Positions 1-6,948 of a stretch of DNA of 12,264 nucleotides are shown here, one piece after another (position 1 is the stretch's first letter; the number at the start of each line of letters is the position of its first letter). The stretch is taken from the NCBI GenBank assembly GCA_002726845.1, contig PBSP01000058.1, forward strand, positions 1-12,264, in the 5' to 3' direction. The position numbers and the translations under genes were made by a program. The notes below the pieces were generated by a model that was not told the DNA's origin, did no database searches, and worked only from the letters and a program-made list of their open reading frames with translations. This DNA comes from Methanobacteriota archaeon (GTDB lineage Archaea > Thermoplasmatota > Poseidoniia > Poseidoniales > Poseidoniaceae).

Positions 1-166
1 GGAGGCCACACGCTAACAATGATGGATGAATCGATGATAATGCAATGGCTGAACCGATCGTATCCATATCACCATTTGAACCTGTTAGAACGGGAACTGC
101 ACCACGTTCAATGGCAGAATCAAGCCATTGTTTCATTGCGGTCAGATCTTGTTGGCTTCCGTTCAA
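1..166 (-). CDS. DHH-type phosphoesterase, N-terminal fragment (runs off left edge)
   Basis: About 55 codons are visible; the rest lies beyond the left edge. A leading helix (residues about 7-21) is followed by a hydrophobic strand (VPVL) and the segment TGSNGDMDTIGSAIAL (28-43). This resembles the first metal-binding motif of DHH-family phosphoesterases, a short strand followed by a D-x-D and a small-residue helix. The family hydrolyses phosphodiester bonds of nucleotides or oligonucleotides. In other Euryarchaeota a DHH protein is often found shortly downstream of prefoldin beta, which agrees with this position. I chose a TTG start at 164-166. It overlaps the prefoldin stop as TTGA, and a GGAG lies 4 bases upstream. 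The next in-frame ATG (134-136) has no ribosome binding site. The DHH motif itself is not in view, so the family call is tentative. Confidence 0.6.
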   Translation of the reverse strand, partial: MNGSQQDLTAMKQWLDSAIERGAVPVLTGSNGDMDTIGSAIALSSIHPSLLACGL

Positions 167-477
167 GATTCTCCCTCAAGCGATTTCTTGAGTTCTTCAT
201 ATGCAGCAATAAGTTTTGCCTCATGTTCTGAGAGTCTTTCCGCATGTTCAGAAAGCGTTGAATGTGTTGTTTTGAGTTCTTCAATCAATTCCTCTTTGTT
301 GTCAACTTCGACCAATACGCCACCGAGTTGTCGGTGCAGAGCCATTCCTTTAGGATGCTTTTCAACTGCAGTAATGGTTGTTGAAAGCTCTTGCAATTGT
401 GCACGAACGGTCGCAACTTGATGGCGTGCATTTTGGACTTCGGTCACAACGACTTGGAGTTGTTCGACGGTGCTCAT
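163..477 (-). CDS. pfdB: Prefoldin beta subunit
   Basis: Predicted beta subunit of prefoldin, the cytoplasmic jellyfish-shaped chaperone (two alpha, four beta) that hands unfolded proteins to the thermosome. The 104 residues have the expected plan: an N-terminal coiled-coil helix (about 3-40), a short middle segment with hydrophobic strands (about 45-60, GMALHRQLGGVLVEVD) and a C-terminal coiled-coil helix (about 61-100) rich in Glu, Leu and Lys. The middle segment matches the beta-hairpin region of prefoldin beta, which usually reads Y+LVGxhhV. The protein is slightly shorter than typical family members (about 115-120). Its ATG overlaps the Pcc1-like stop as ATGA, so translation is probably coupled. 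The position after L37Ae and Pcc1 is the conserved archaeal one. The alpha subunit is not in the window. Confidence 0.85.
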   Translation of the reverse strand: MSTVEQLQVVVTEVQNARHQVATVRAQLQELSTTITAVEKHPKGMALHRQLGGVLVEVDNKEELIEELKTTHSTLSEHAERLSEHEAKLIAAYEELKKSLEGES

Positions 478-749
478 GCTTCGTTCGAGTCGTCTTTGGT
501 TGAAGAACCTGCGGATTCAATCGCCTGTAAAATTTCATCTGCTGCTATCAAGCCACGGATACGTGTATTCCACATTGCTCTGAGGTCTTTCGCATTTTGT
601 TCATGCAGTTCGAAACAAAAACTGTTTGAATCAACAAGTTTGCTTTCGGTTTCTGAAACGAGTGAATCGCGCAATGCCTGAAGATCATCTGCATCGGTTT
701 GTGTCACAACGCATACAAGCGAGTAGGGCGTTTCCGCCACAACCATCAC
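474..749 (-). CDS. pcc1: KEOPS complex Pcc1-like subunit
   Basis: A 91-residue protein read as the Pcc1 dimerisation subunit of KEOPS, the complex that forms threonylcarbamoyl-adenosine (t6A) at position 37 of ANN-decoding tRNAs. Sequence support is moderate. There is an N-terminal strand (YSLVCVVT), a second strand region (SFCFELHEQ) and a helix LRAMWNTRIRGLIAADEIL (56-74) that follows the Pcc1 pattern of Leu-Arg-Ala then a short helix. The C-terminus is acidic and probably disordered. Context is the stronger argument: in Euryarchaeota pcc1 lies between the L37Ae gene and prefoldin beta, as here. The start overlaps the upstream stop as ATGA. A second ATG follows immediately, so the exact first residue is uncertain by one. 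The catalytic Kae1 and the kinase Bud32 are not in the window. Confidence 0.7.
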   Translation of the reverse strand: MMVVAETPYSLVCVVTQTDADDLQALRDSLVSETESKLVDSNSFCFELHEQNAKDLRAMWNTRIRGLIAADEILQAIESAGSSTKDDSNEA

Positions 750-1102
750 TCCTCTTCGGAGGATTCTTCGGCTGCACTTCGCTCAAAATCCAATGCGGCT
801 TGTTGAGCGATGAACGCCATGTCGGCGGTTGTTGCCCCTTCAACGGAACGTCGTAGAATTCGGGTGTTTGCGTCACTTGCACGTGTGAACGGTTCCCATG
901 CGCCACCGGCGAAGGTGTGGTTACACTTGCTGCAGTGCCAGATACCTACCGATTTTCGAACGACTTTTCGATAATGGCATACCGGACATGTGTATTTTGC
1001 ATTCTTCTTTGCAAGTGCGCTTCCAGCATTGCGTCGAACACTGACACCGTAGCGTGCTCCGAATCGGGCTGTTGCCTTTGCTTTCTGAGTACGCTTTGCC
1101 AA
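746..1102 (-). CDS. rpl37ae: Ribosomal protein eL43 (L37Ae), zinc-ribbon
   Basis: Large-subunit ribosomal protein with a zinc ribbon. The basic N-terminus (RTQKAKATARFGARYGVSVRR) leads into CPVC (Cys39, Cys42) and CSKC (Cys57, Cys60), followed by the family hallmark FAGGAWEP (64-71). The start is a TTG at 1100-1102, immediately after the rrp42 stop, served by a strong GGAGAGG six bases upstream. No ATG fits the conserved N-terminus. At 118 residues it is longer than the usual 85-95. The extra C-terminal part (about residue 90 on) is predicted helical and ends in an acidic run SSEEE, so the core is standard and the tail is lineage-specific. It sits between Rrp42 and Pcc1 as in many archaea. 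The small RNA polymerase subunit P gene that often follows is absent here. Confidence 0.95.
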   Translation of the reverse strand: MAKRTQKAKATARFGARYGVSVRRNAGSALAKKNAKYTCPVCHYRKVVRKSVGIWHCSKCNHTFAGGAWEPFTRASDANTRILRRSVEGATTADMAFIAQQAALDFERSAAEESSEEE

Positions 1103-1891
1103 TCAGTTCCTCTCCTTTTCTGCTACCATTTTTCTTAATTCAGTGCACTTTGTTTCGGCGACCTCTAGAATCTCGGCAAATTCGCTCGGTGTGAACACTC
1201 CTTTTAGCCCCTTCTGTAGGGAATGAAGATGCCCTTCATCACCAAGTGTGATGTGTATGCGCTCGTCTCCACCGAGTTCTTCTTCCTCAGAGGGGTCGTA
1301 AACAAAGCGTCCGCCGGCTCGTTTGAAAGAAGCCATAATCGGAGTTCCATTGACTTTCAGTGTGTGGTCTTCGCCGACGTCAAACCGTTCTGCAGGCACT
1401 ATGGAAGTACGAAGTGCCGCAATAGCAGCGAGTCCAGCAGCATCAAAGATGTTACCTCCGTCGGATAGAACATGAATATCGATCATTACACCCCAGACCT
1501 TTTCGCCAGGGACAATGCACAACTCTTCCATGTCGATGCAACCGGATTCACGGATTCCTCGATCGACCACGCGTCCCAACTCAATGGATTCTGGTGAGGG
1601 GGGTCCTGGCTCGTATTTTCGGTGAGCGACGGGGCGAAGTTCTGCTCCGCACATGAGGGAGCCTTGAGTTGGACGATCGGGCCATGGAGTACGAATTTCG
1701 AACTTGACACCAGCAAAAACGATGGTGTCGCCCCAAACTACCTTAGCGGATCCTTCTGCGTTGTAGAGACAATCGACCTCGAGCTGAACATTGCGTCCGT
1801 CAAATTGACCTCGCCCATCAAGTCGCTGATCTTCAGCGGACAAGCGGTTGATTTCTTGGCGAAGTAAGGAGGGGACCAATTCGACCATCAT
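1103..1891 (-). CDS. rrp42: Exosome core subunit Rrp42 (RNase PH-like, non-catalytic)
   Basis: Non-catalytic RNase PH-fold partner of Rrp41 in the hexameric ring of the archaeal exosome, which degrades and tails RNA from the 3' end in the cytoplasm. Family features in order: RLDGRG (23-28), a WGDTIVFAGVKFEI strand pair, and the diagnostic Rrp42 run EPGPPSPESIELGRVVDRG (about 94-112). These are followed by EELCIVPGEKVWGV and the DGGNIFDAAGLAAIAAL helix. The catalytic aspartates of Rrp41 are not present at the equivalent place, as expected for this paralog. The 262-residue length is normal for the family. The start ATG overlaps the rrp41 stop as ATGA with GAGGTGA just upstream; a second ATG follows immediately. 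The tight coupling to rrp41 fits equal synthesis of the two ring partners. Confidence 0.95.
   Translation of the reverse strand: MMVELVPSLLRQEINRLSAEDQRLDGRGQFDGRNVQLEVDCLYNAEGSAKVVWGDTIVFAGVKFEIRTPWPDRPTQGSLMCGAELRPVAHRKYEPGPPSPESIELGRVVDRGIRESGCIDMEELCIVPGEKVWGVMIDIHVLSDGGNIFDAAGLAAIAALRTSIVPAERFDVGEDHTLKVNGTPIMASFKRAGGRFVYDPSEEEELGGDERIHITLGDEGHLHSLQKGLKGVFTPSEFAEILEVAETKCTELRKMVAEKERN
1109..1115 (-). promoter_or_regulatory. Ribosome binding site for the TTG-started eL43 gene
   Basis: The minus strand reads GGAGAGG, then six bases (AACTGA), then TTG. The site lies inside the last codons of rrp42. It decides the start, since TTG would otherwise be a poor choice. Confidence 0.75.
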
Positions 1892-2616
1892 GCATCACCT
1901 CTTTCGTATCGACGCTTCAAAGCGTCAGCCATGACCTCATGAATTTCTTTTGCGGCTTTGAAATTGTATTCCATCGCAAGGTTGTATTCATCGATTGAGA
2001 GGTCACCATCCATTTGCAAGAAGGCGATTTCACCGGTATTGGGTAGAATTCCAACCGGTAAATCTGCTTGTCCGTAATTGTCTTCCGCTTTGTCGAGGTC
2101 CAACACAACCGTGTCTTCGATTTTTCCAGAGGCAACACCCACAATCATGTCGCGCATTGGGATGCCTGCATCGGCTAGCGCAACGGAAGCAGCGGTGATG
2201 CCTGCACATCGAGTTCCTGCTTCAGCGGCGAGTATTTCGATTTCAACTCGAATTTTTGAACGAGGGTATCGCTCAACGAGAACAACCGATTCTAAGGCTT
2301 CAGCAGTGACTTTTGAAATTTCTCGGCTTCTTCGATTAAATCCAGGTCGGATTCGGTCACCTGTTGAAAAAGGTGCCATGTTGTAACGTACATCAATCAC
2401 CGCTCGATCTTGTCGTTGAATCTTACGGGGATGCGCTTCCATAGGGCCATAAACAGCAGCAACTGCAACGTTCAGTCCATGCGTCACCATTGCTGAGCCG
2501 TCTGCAGCCGGTAGCACACCCGCTTCGATTGTCACAGCACGCATTTCATCGATTGCTCGTCCATCCAGTCGTTTTCCATCATCGCGTAGTAATTTTACGT
2601 CTCCATATCCACCCAT
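1888..2616 (-). CDS. rrp41: Exosome catalytic subunit Rrp41 (RNase PH-like)
   Basis: Catalytic phosphorolytic 3'-5' exoribonuclease subunit of the archaeal exosome. It uses phosphate to release nucleoside diphosphates and can add tails in reverse. Visible features: RLDGR (16-20), the RNA- and phosphate-binding arginines in DRIRPGFNRRSREIS (87-101), AGTRCAGITAASVAL (133-147), and the active-site stretch EDNYGQAD (178-185), whose Asp179 and Asp185 match the catalytic acidic residues of the family. The 242-residue length is standard. The start ATG overlaps the rrp4 stop by one base (TGATG) and has GAGGTGA upstream. Its neighbours Rrp4 and Rrp42 supply the RNA-binding cap and the ring partner. 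Everything seen agrees with an active enzyme. Confidence 0.97.
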   Translation of the reverse strand: MGGYGDVKLLRDDGKRLDGRAIDEMRAVTIEAGVLPAADGSAMVTHGLNVAVAAVYGPMEAHPRKIQRQDRAVIDVRYNMAPFSTGDRIRPGFNRRSREISKVTAEALESVVLVERYPRSKIRVEIEILAAEAGTRCAGITAASVALADAGIPMRDMIVGVASGKIEDTVVLDLDKAEDNYGQADLPVGILPNTGEIAFLQMDGDLSIDEYNLAMEYNFKAAKEIHEVMADALKRRYERGDA

Positions 2617-3302
2617 CAGTGTTCACCTCGTTCGTTTTCTAGTGCCAGTACGGCAGTTTCGAATGTATTTTTGTGTCCTTCTTGTTGAAGGGTTTGAATC
2701 AATTGTCGAGATGCAAGCATATCCTCAGCATCCCCATGAATCCAAACACGTCCGTTGTCTCCAACAATGATTCTACAGTTGGTCACATCCCGAATACGAC
2801 TCAAAGTTGCATTGTTTTCGCCTCTGAGTGTATCAACAAGATTGACGGGAATAGAGACCACTGCTCCTTCGTTGAGTCTGCGTAATCCAACACCTTTCAT
2901 TGTCAACACCATGTTGTGTGTTTCGTCGACCTCCTGTATGCGAGCAAGCGCTGCATCACCGATACCAAGGTGCTGTCGTGTTGAGCCATACTCAACTTTC
3001 CACGGTGCTAAGGACATGGGAAGTAGTGCTTGAAACGGGCCGTTGACATCAAAAAACCAAAGATTGTTTCGGACTTCAGCAACGTAGCCTATGATGAGAT
3101 CTCCAGAACGTGGCATGTATGCGCTGTTGATCGGTAGAACAGAAACAACATCGTTGCGTTCGTTCAACCAGCCGAGTCGGGTTGCTATGAATTCGTTGTT
3201 TTCGGCAATCGTACCGGAACCTGCTCGCTTCCCGGTTGCTGGTCCGATGACCATTCCCGGGGTCACGAGGCGCTGCTCGGCGCCAACTTGACCTTTGGAC
3301 AT
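2616..3302 (-). CDS. rrp4: Exosome RNA-binding cap subunit Rrp4
   Basis: One of the RNA-binding cap proteins on the archaeal exosome ring; it guides substrates into the pore. From the chosen start there are 228 residues: an N-terminal domain (1-60, with LVTPGMVIG), an S1 domain (about 66-137, GDLIIGYVAEVRNNLWFFDV) and a KH-type domain (about 147-205, SRIRDVTNCRIIVGDNGRVWIHG). Three in-frame starts exist, at 3395, 3338 and 3302. I chose the ATG at 3300-3302 because its product begins like known Rrp4 proteins. It also has GGAGAG six bases upstream, and the 3395 start would lie inside the SBDS gene. This leaves a 55-base gap after SBDS, the largest within the operon. The ATG at 3338 is the next possibility. 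Confidence 0.95.
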   Translation of the reverse strand: MSKGQVGAEQRLVTPGMVIGPATGKRAGSGTIAENNEFIATRLGWLNERNDVVSVLPINSAYMPRSGDLIIGYVAEVRNNLWFFDVNGPFQALLPMSLAPWKVEYGSTRQHLGIGDAALARIQEVDETHNMVLTMKGVGLRRLNEGAVVSIPVNLVDTLRGENNATLSRIRDVTNCRIIVGDNGRVWIHGDAEDMLASRQLIQTLQQEGHKNTFETAVLALENERGEH

Positions 3303-3308
3303 TCTTTT

Positions 3309-3314
3309 CTCTCC
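3309..3314 (-). promoter_or_regulatory. Ribosome binding site deciding the rrp4 start
   Basis: The minus strand reads GGAGAG, a six-base spacer AAAAGA, then ATG at 3302. The spacing is ideal. It supports this start over the two longer in-frame options. Confidence 0.7.
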
Positions 3315-3357
3315 AAACCTGCCCACTCGCCATCCCATGATAAAGGACACCCTTTTG

Positions 3358-4050
3358 TCATGAGGAGATTTCCTTGACTTCTGCGTTGTTTGCACGCTTC
3401 AAAACTTGGCCTATGATGTCCCCTTTCATACCTGCTGGAATTTCAATCACGCATGCCCAATCACCATTTTCAAGCCAACCTTCTTTTTTCTGGTAGATTC
3501 GCAAGAGTTGACTAACCGAACCATAAGCGCTACCGGGCACTCGAAATGCGAGGCGCACCGATTCGAAACTAAGAGGAATCAGCGGTTTTAATTTTGCAAT
3601 GGCATCCTTAATTTGTTCTTCAAGCCGCTTAAATGGGTCGACGGAATACTTGGATTCTTCAAGGGCCAATTCAATCCGTGTGCGGGGATGAGGTGACTTG
3701 CTTTTTGGATCGATGGCCTGGCTGTGTATGTGATGAACAATTTGCTGCCGCATGTGTTCCACACGGGCTTTACGTTGCGCTGTTGTCAACTGAATGGACC
3801 CCTTATCGAGAATGATGTTGAGAATGGTTACCGTATCCGTAGTTTCAAATGCATTGATCAATGCTTCTTCTGTAGGACGTTCACCTGCACGTGCATCATG
3901 AAAGATTTCGTCCATTGCCATGAAGTCATCAATTTCGATATTCGAAGCATCCAATTGCCATTGGTCGACCAAATCTGGATCAACCAGAACTTCATACCGT
4001 TTTCCGCCTTTCTCGAGGCGGGCCAAGACTGCATTATCGAGACTGACCAT
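3358..4050 (-). CDS. sdo1: SBDS family ribosome maturation protein
   Basis: Archaeal Shwachman-Bodian-Diamond protein (Sdo1 family). In eukaryotes it acts with an EF-2-like GTPase to release the anti-association factor eIF6 from the 60S subunit, and the archaeal protein is thought to act similarly. In 230 residues, the N-terminal FYSH domain (about 1-90) includes LEKGGKRYEVLVDPDLV (12-28) and TVTILNIILDKGSIQLT (73-89). The helical domain II (about 92-160) includes IDPKSKSPHPRTRIELAL, and the ferredoxin-like domain III (about 163-225) includes VRLAFRVPGSAYGSV. I chose the ATG at 4048-4050 because the product then starts MVSLDNAVLARL, with GAGG ten bases upstream. An in-frame TTG at 4074 would add eight unconserved residues. 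The gene lies in the conserved psmA-SBDS-exosome order. A link to Dph6, which modifies EF-2, is thematic only. Confidence 0.95.
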   Translation of the reverse strand: MVSLDNAVLARLEKGGKRYEVLVDPDLVDQWQLDASNIEIDDFMAMDEIFHDARAGERPTEEALINAFETTDTVTILNIILDKGSIQLTTAQRKARVEHMRQQIVHHIHSQAIDPKSKSPHPRTRIELALEESKYSVDPFKRLEEQIKDAIAKLKPLIPLSFESVRLAFRVPGSAYGSVSQLLRIYQKKEGWLENGDWACVIEIPAGMKGDIIGQVLKRANNAEVKEISS

Positions 4051-4085
4051 CCGGCCACATCCTCTTAGAAACAATCACTTGCGTC

Positions 4086-4808
4086 TCAATCCTCTAAAGG
4101 TTTGAGCCTATCAAGTTGCTTGTTCACTTCATCTCGGTCGAGAATGCGATATCCGTTGCCATCGACGACAACGACCTCAACAGCCTCTCGGTTCAATTCT
4201 GCGTCGTTTGCTGAACGCAGTGCTTCAAGACCCATTTTCATGGCTGCATTCAACGTCATACCTGCCTTCCAGTTCTTTTCAAAGTATTCAATAACGGTGT
4301 TGCGGTTGCTACCGATTGCTCCTGCATGATACGATTGATATGCACCAGAGGGGTCGGTCTCATAGAGGTGAATTCCTTCGTCATCGACGCCACCAATCAG
4401 TAGGGCGGTACCAAACGGTCGAGAACCTCCGTATTGAGTGAACGATTGTTTAAAGTCGCAAATTTTCTTGACAAGCACATCAACCGGAACTGTATCTGCA
4501 TAGGTAATACGGTTAATCTGTGATTCAACACGGGCTCGCGCCACAAGTTGTCGAGCATCAGCAACAAGGCCAGAGGTAGCAACGCCAACGTGCTCATCAA
4601 TTTTGAACATTTTTTCAATGGATTCAGGTATGATAAGTCGTGACGCAATACGCTTGTCGCAAACCAATACGACGCCTTCTTTGAATTTCAAACCGGCAGT
4701 GGTCGTTCCGCGTTTGACGGACTCCCGTGCATATTCAACTTGGAACAATCGTCCGTCTGGGCTAAATGTTGTAATTCCATGATCGTATCCTCTTCCACTG
4801 GGTTGCAT
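4086..4808 (-). CDS. psmA: Proteasome subunit alpha (20S core)
   Basis: Structural alpha subunit forming the outer heptameric rings of the archaeal 20S proteasome; these gate substrate entry and dock the PAN/Cdc48 ATPases. The alpha-type signature runs from YDHGITTFSPDGRLFQVEYA (8-27), which includes the gate-forming YDR-like turn, here YDH. KRGTTTAGLKF (32-42), TSGLVADARQLV (78-89) and SRPFGTALLIGG (129-140) are all family hallmarks. Lys66 (in PESIEKM) corresponds to the lysine of the ATPase-docking pocket in the Thermoplasma protein. The 240-residue length is typical. The ATG has GGTGA five bases upstream. It is the first gene of the long minus-strand operon, so its promoter in 4809-4948 probably drives the whole set. 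No beta subunit is present in the window. Confidence 0.97.
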   Translation of the reverse strand: MQPSGRGYDHGITTFSPDGRLFQVEYARESVKRGTTTAGLKFKEGVVLVCDKRIASRLIIPESIEKMFKIDEHVGVATSGLVADARQLVARARVESQINRITYADTVPVDVLVKKICDFKQSFTQYGGSRPFGTALLIGGVDDEGIHLYETDPSGAYQSYHAGAIGSNRNTVIEYFEKNWKAGMTLNAAMKMGLEALRSANDAELNREAVEVVVVDGNGYRILDRDEVNKQLDRLKPLED

Positions 4809-4848
4809 TTATCTCACCATTTTGTTCTCGTCATCGACGCTTTATGAG

Positions 4849-4865
4849 GGTGATGTTAAGTCACC
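4849..4865. repeat. Inverted repeat in the psmA promoter region
   Basis: Perfect 5-base arms GGTGA and TCACC are separated by seven bases (TGTTAAG). The dyad lies about 40-57 bases upstream of the psmA start, right beside the TATA candidate, where an archaeal regulator or a TFB element could sit. Five-base arms arise easily by chance. Confidence 0.35.
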
Positions 4866-4921
4866 TTATGCTACCCAGATGAAGGACCCATTTGAACACT
4901 TGGCTTGTTTTCCCTTAATCT

Positions 4922-4940
4922 CATGAACTTGGTGTTCATG
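4922..4940. repeat. Inverted repeat CATGAAC/GTTCATG before dph6
   Basis: Perfect 7-base arms with a 5-base loop (TTGGT) end nine bases before the dph6 start codon. The right arm GTTCATG recurs at 4945-4951, where it contains the start codon itself. The left arm could therefore pair either with 4934-4940 or with the start region. If transcribed, the second pairing would place the GGAGG in the loop and cover the AUG. Confidence 0.5.
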
Positions 4941-4948
4941 GGAGGTTC

Positions 4949-5605
4949 ATGCGAATTGCGGTACTCAGCTCTGGAGGAAAGGACTCCTCGGCCGCTTGGT
5001 GGTGGGCAATGTGCCGTGGATGGGATGTTGTTGCAATCGTGACAGTCAAAATTCAAGACGGTGATTCGCACATGTTTCAGGTTCCAACAACCAATTGGGT
5101 TGAAAACCAAGCACATTTAGCTGGAATATCTTGGATTGGTGTGCCAGCAAGTGGCAGTGTCGAAGACGAAATCGAAGCACTTGAACGTGAACTTTCTCAA
5201 CTTGATATCGATGCTGTTGTAAGTGGAGCGTTGCGATCAGACTTTCAAAAACAACGGCTGGATTGTATGTGTCAACGTCTGGACATCCACTCGTTTTCCC
5301 CGCTGTGGCACCAATCACCAATCGAACACCTCCGTGGAATGGTAAACGCCGGTTTTGAAATCATGATCACATCCGTTTCCTGTGAAGGGCTTGATCACAA
5401 TTGGCTGGGTTGCGTCCTTGATGAATCCGCTCTGTCCAAATTGCATGAGTTGTCACTTCAGCATCGCTTCAATGTTGATGGCGAGGGCGGTGAGTATGAG
5501 ACGTTTGTACTCGGAGGACCCATTTGGCCTCGCTCGTTCAAAGTTGAGGGAGAAAAACAGTACTCAGCAAATCGCGGATTGTACAAGATTCATTCCGTAT
5601 TTTGA
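4949..5605 (+). CDS. dph6: Diphthine-ammonia ligase (ATP-PP-loop)
   Basis: Predicted last enzyme of diphthamide synthesis, which uses ATP and ammonium to amidate diphthine on the conserved histidine of elongation factor 2. The 218 residues open with the PP-loop SSGGKDSS (7-14), which binds ATP. The family-specific segments VSGALRSDFQKQRLD (91-105), SPLWHQ (117-122) and GEGGEYETFVL (178-188) follow. All are diagnostic of the Dph6/MJ0570-type family and intact. GGGAGG lies only three bases before the ATG, a tight spacing; the N-terminal MRIAVLSSGGKDS shows this is nonetheless the right start. It is a single plus-strand gene between two minus-strand operons, and its last 16 bases overlap purB tail to tail. 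Other diphthamide genes are not in the window. Confidence 0.92.
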   Translation: MRIAVLSSGGKDSSAAWWWAMCRGWDVVAIVTVKIQDGDSHMFQVPTTNWVENQAHLAGISWIGVPASGSVEDEIEALERELSQLDIDAVVSGALRSDFQKQRLDCMCQRLDIHSFSPLWHQSPIEHLRGMVNAGFEIMITSVSCEGLDHNWLGCVLDESALSKLHELSLQHRFNVDGEGGEYETFVLGGPIWPRSFKVEGEKQYSANRGLYKIHSVF

Positions 5606-6948
5606 ATCGCTTTGCGAGCCAATGCCACAGCTTCATCCACAATCTCTCCAGAAACGCCAATGTGGTTGCTGGGTTCAAACATTGCTTCTAGTTCTTCTGC
5701 ACTGAAAGCAGCCGATATTGCTGGCGTTCGACTGCACACATCGATGAGTTCTTCCTTGTTTGCAACGGCAGTAAAGGATGCTTCACGAAGTATTTCATGG
5801 GCTTCATCTCGAGCAATTCCCTTTTCGACAAGGTCGATCATTACTTTCTCTGCCATTACCAACCCTCGTTGAGCGAGGATGTTTTCCATGCACCGTTCAG
5901 CATCAACCCACATATTGGTCAAAACTTGCCGTGTTTTGGACAAAACATCCTCACACAACGCACTCCCATGAGACAATGTGAATCGCTCACTGCTTGAATT
6001 TGCGAGATCTCTCTCATGCCACAAGATTGCATTTTCGTAAGTGGGTATGATGAACGAGCGTACAATACGTGCAAGACCCGATGCGTTTTCTGATTTGATA
6101 GGGTTTTTCTTGTGTGCCATCGTCGATGAGCCAACCTGCTTCTTGACATCGAATCCTTCTCCCGCCTCTGCAAGTTCTGAACGCTGCAAATTTCGAACCT
6201 CCTGAAGGATTTTTTCACAAGTTGTTGCAACATTAGCGAGCCATGAGACGTATTCGACATATCGGTCGCGACCAACAACCTGCGTTGTAGCTAAGGGTAC
6301 ACCTAGACCAAGATGCGTAAGTATGAGGCGTTGCAATTCTCGAGCGTTTGCTCCTTGTGCTGCCCCTGTTCCTACAGCACCGAGAAACTTCCCAACAGCG
6401 ATGCGTGGCGTCGCTTCGTCCAAACGTACAAGATGTCGACGCAACTCATCAAGCCAGACAGCTGCTTTGAGGCCAAACGTAATTGGAACAGCTGCTTGTC
6501 CGTGTGTTCGACCAAGCATGACTGTATCTCGCTCACGTTCGGCTACATCAGCACACACACCAATCAGCAAACAGAGTTGGTTCCGCAACATCACAATACT
6601 GTCGCGTAATTGCAACGCAACCGCAGTATCAACGATATCGTTTGACGTTGCACCAAGATGAATGCACCATCCCGCTTCCCCTGCGGCTTCAGCCATGGCT
6701 TTCGTAAGGGCCATGATGTCGTGTCGGGTTTCCGCTTCGATCTCTGCCACGCGTTCTTTCCGAACGGATTCAGGATTGGCGATCGCGGCTACAGCTTCAT
6801 AATCTTCCTGTGACACTCGTCCAAGTTTCCAATGCGCCCAAATGAGTGCACGCTCAACCTCAAGTTGACGTTCATGACGGCCCAACTCGGACCATATATG
6901 TTTGAAATCTTGAGAGCCGTACCGATAATCGAGCGGGCAGAAGGCCAT
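5590..6948 (-). CDS. purB: Adenylosuccinate lyase
   Basis: Fumarase/aspartase-superfamily lyase that splits SAICAR to AICAR and adenylosuccinate to AMP, both with release of fumarate, in purine synthesis. The 452 residues carry all expected elements: RYGSQDFKHIW (9-19), substrate-binding TSNDIVDT (101-108), the RTHGQAA loop with His149 (147-153), and the superfamily signature GSSTMAHKKNP (273-283) holding the catalytic serine. ENASGLAR and a helical C-terminal domain follow. No residue loss is evident. The ATG at 6946-6948 begins MAFCPLDYRYG, a typical start. No Shine-Dalgarno is visible, so it may be leaderless. A 13-base palindrome straddles this start codon. The upstream neighbour ends 22 bases away, so cotranscription is possible but the functions look unrelated. 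Confidence 0.97.
   Translation of the reverse strand: MAFCPLDYRYGSQDFKHIWSELGRHERQLEVERALIWAHWKLGRVSQEDYEAVAAIANPESVRKERVAEIEAETRHDIMALTKAMAEAAGEAGWCIHLGATSNDIVDTAVALQLRDSIVMLRNQLCLLIGVCADVAERERDTVMLGRTHGQAAVPITFGLKAAVWLDELRRHLVRLDEATPRIAVGKFLGAVGTGAAQGANARELQRLILTHLGLGVPLATTQVVGRDRYVEYVSWLANVATTCEKILQEVRNLQRSELAEAGEGFDVKKQVGSSTMAHKKNPIKSENASGLARIVRSFIIPTYENAILWHERDLANSSSERFTLSHGSALCEDVLSKTRQVLTNMWVDAERCMENILAQRGLVMAEKVMIDLVEKGIARDEAHEILREASFTAVANKEELIDVCSRTPAISAAFSAEELEAMFEPSNHIGVSGEIVDEAVALARKAIQNTE

Larger units (their letters stand above)
4809..4948. promoter_or_regulatory. Divergent intergenic region between psmA operon and dph6
   Basis: This 140-base gap must hold the start of both the superoperon (minus) and dph6 (plus). 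On the minus strand CTCATAAAG (4839-4847) lies about 30-40 bases before the psmA ATG and could be its TATA element. On the plus strand the AT-rich CCCTTAATC (4912-4920) is a weak candidate for dph6. Two short perfect dyads (listed separately) flank these. No RNA gene or further open reading frame is apparent. Assignments rest on position and rough resemblance only. Confidence 0.4.

Noticed and set aside
3303..3395. N-terminal extension of Rrp4 to the start at 3395
   Set aside because: It would overlap the SBDS stop and add about 31 basic residues absent from the family. The ATG at 3302 has an ideal ribosome binding site.
3724..4068. A 114-codon plus-strand open frame opposite SBDS
   Set aside because: It lies wholly antisense to a clearly conserved gene, has no family features and no ribosome binding site. 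It mirrors the codon pattern of SBDS.
4809..4948. A tRNA or small RNA gene in the largest intergenic gap
   Set aside because: No cloverleaf arms, CCA end or strong stem was found; only short dyads are present.
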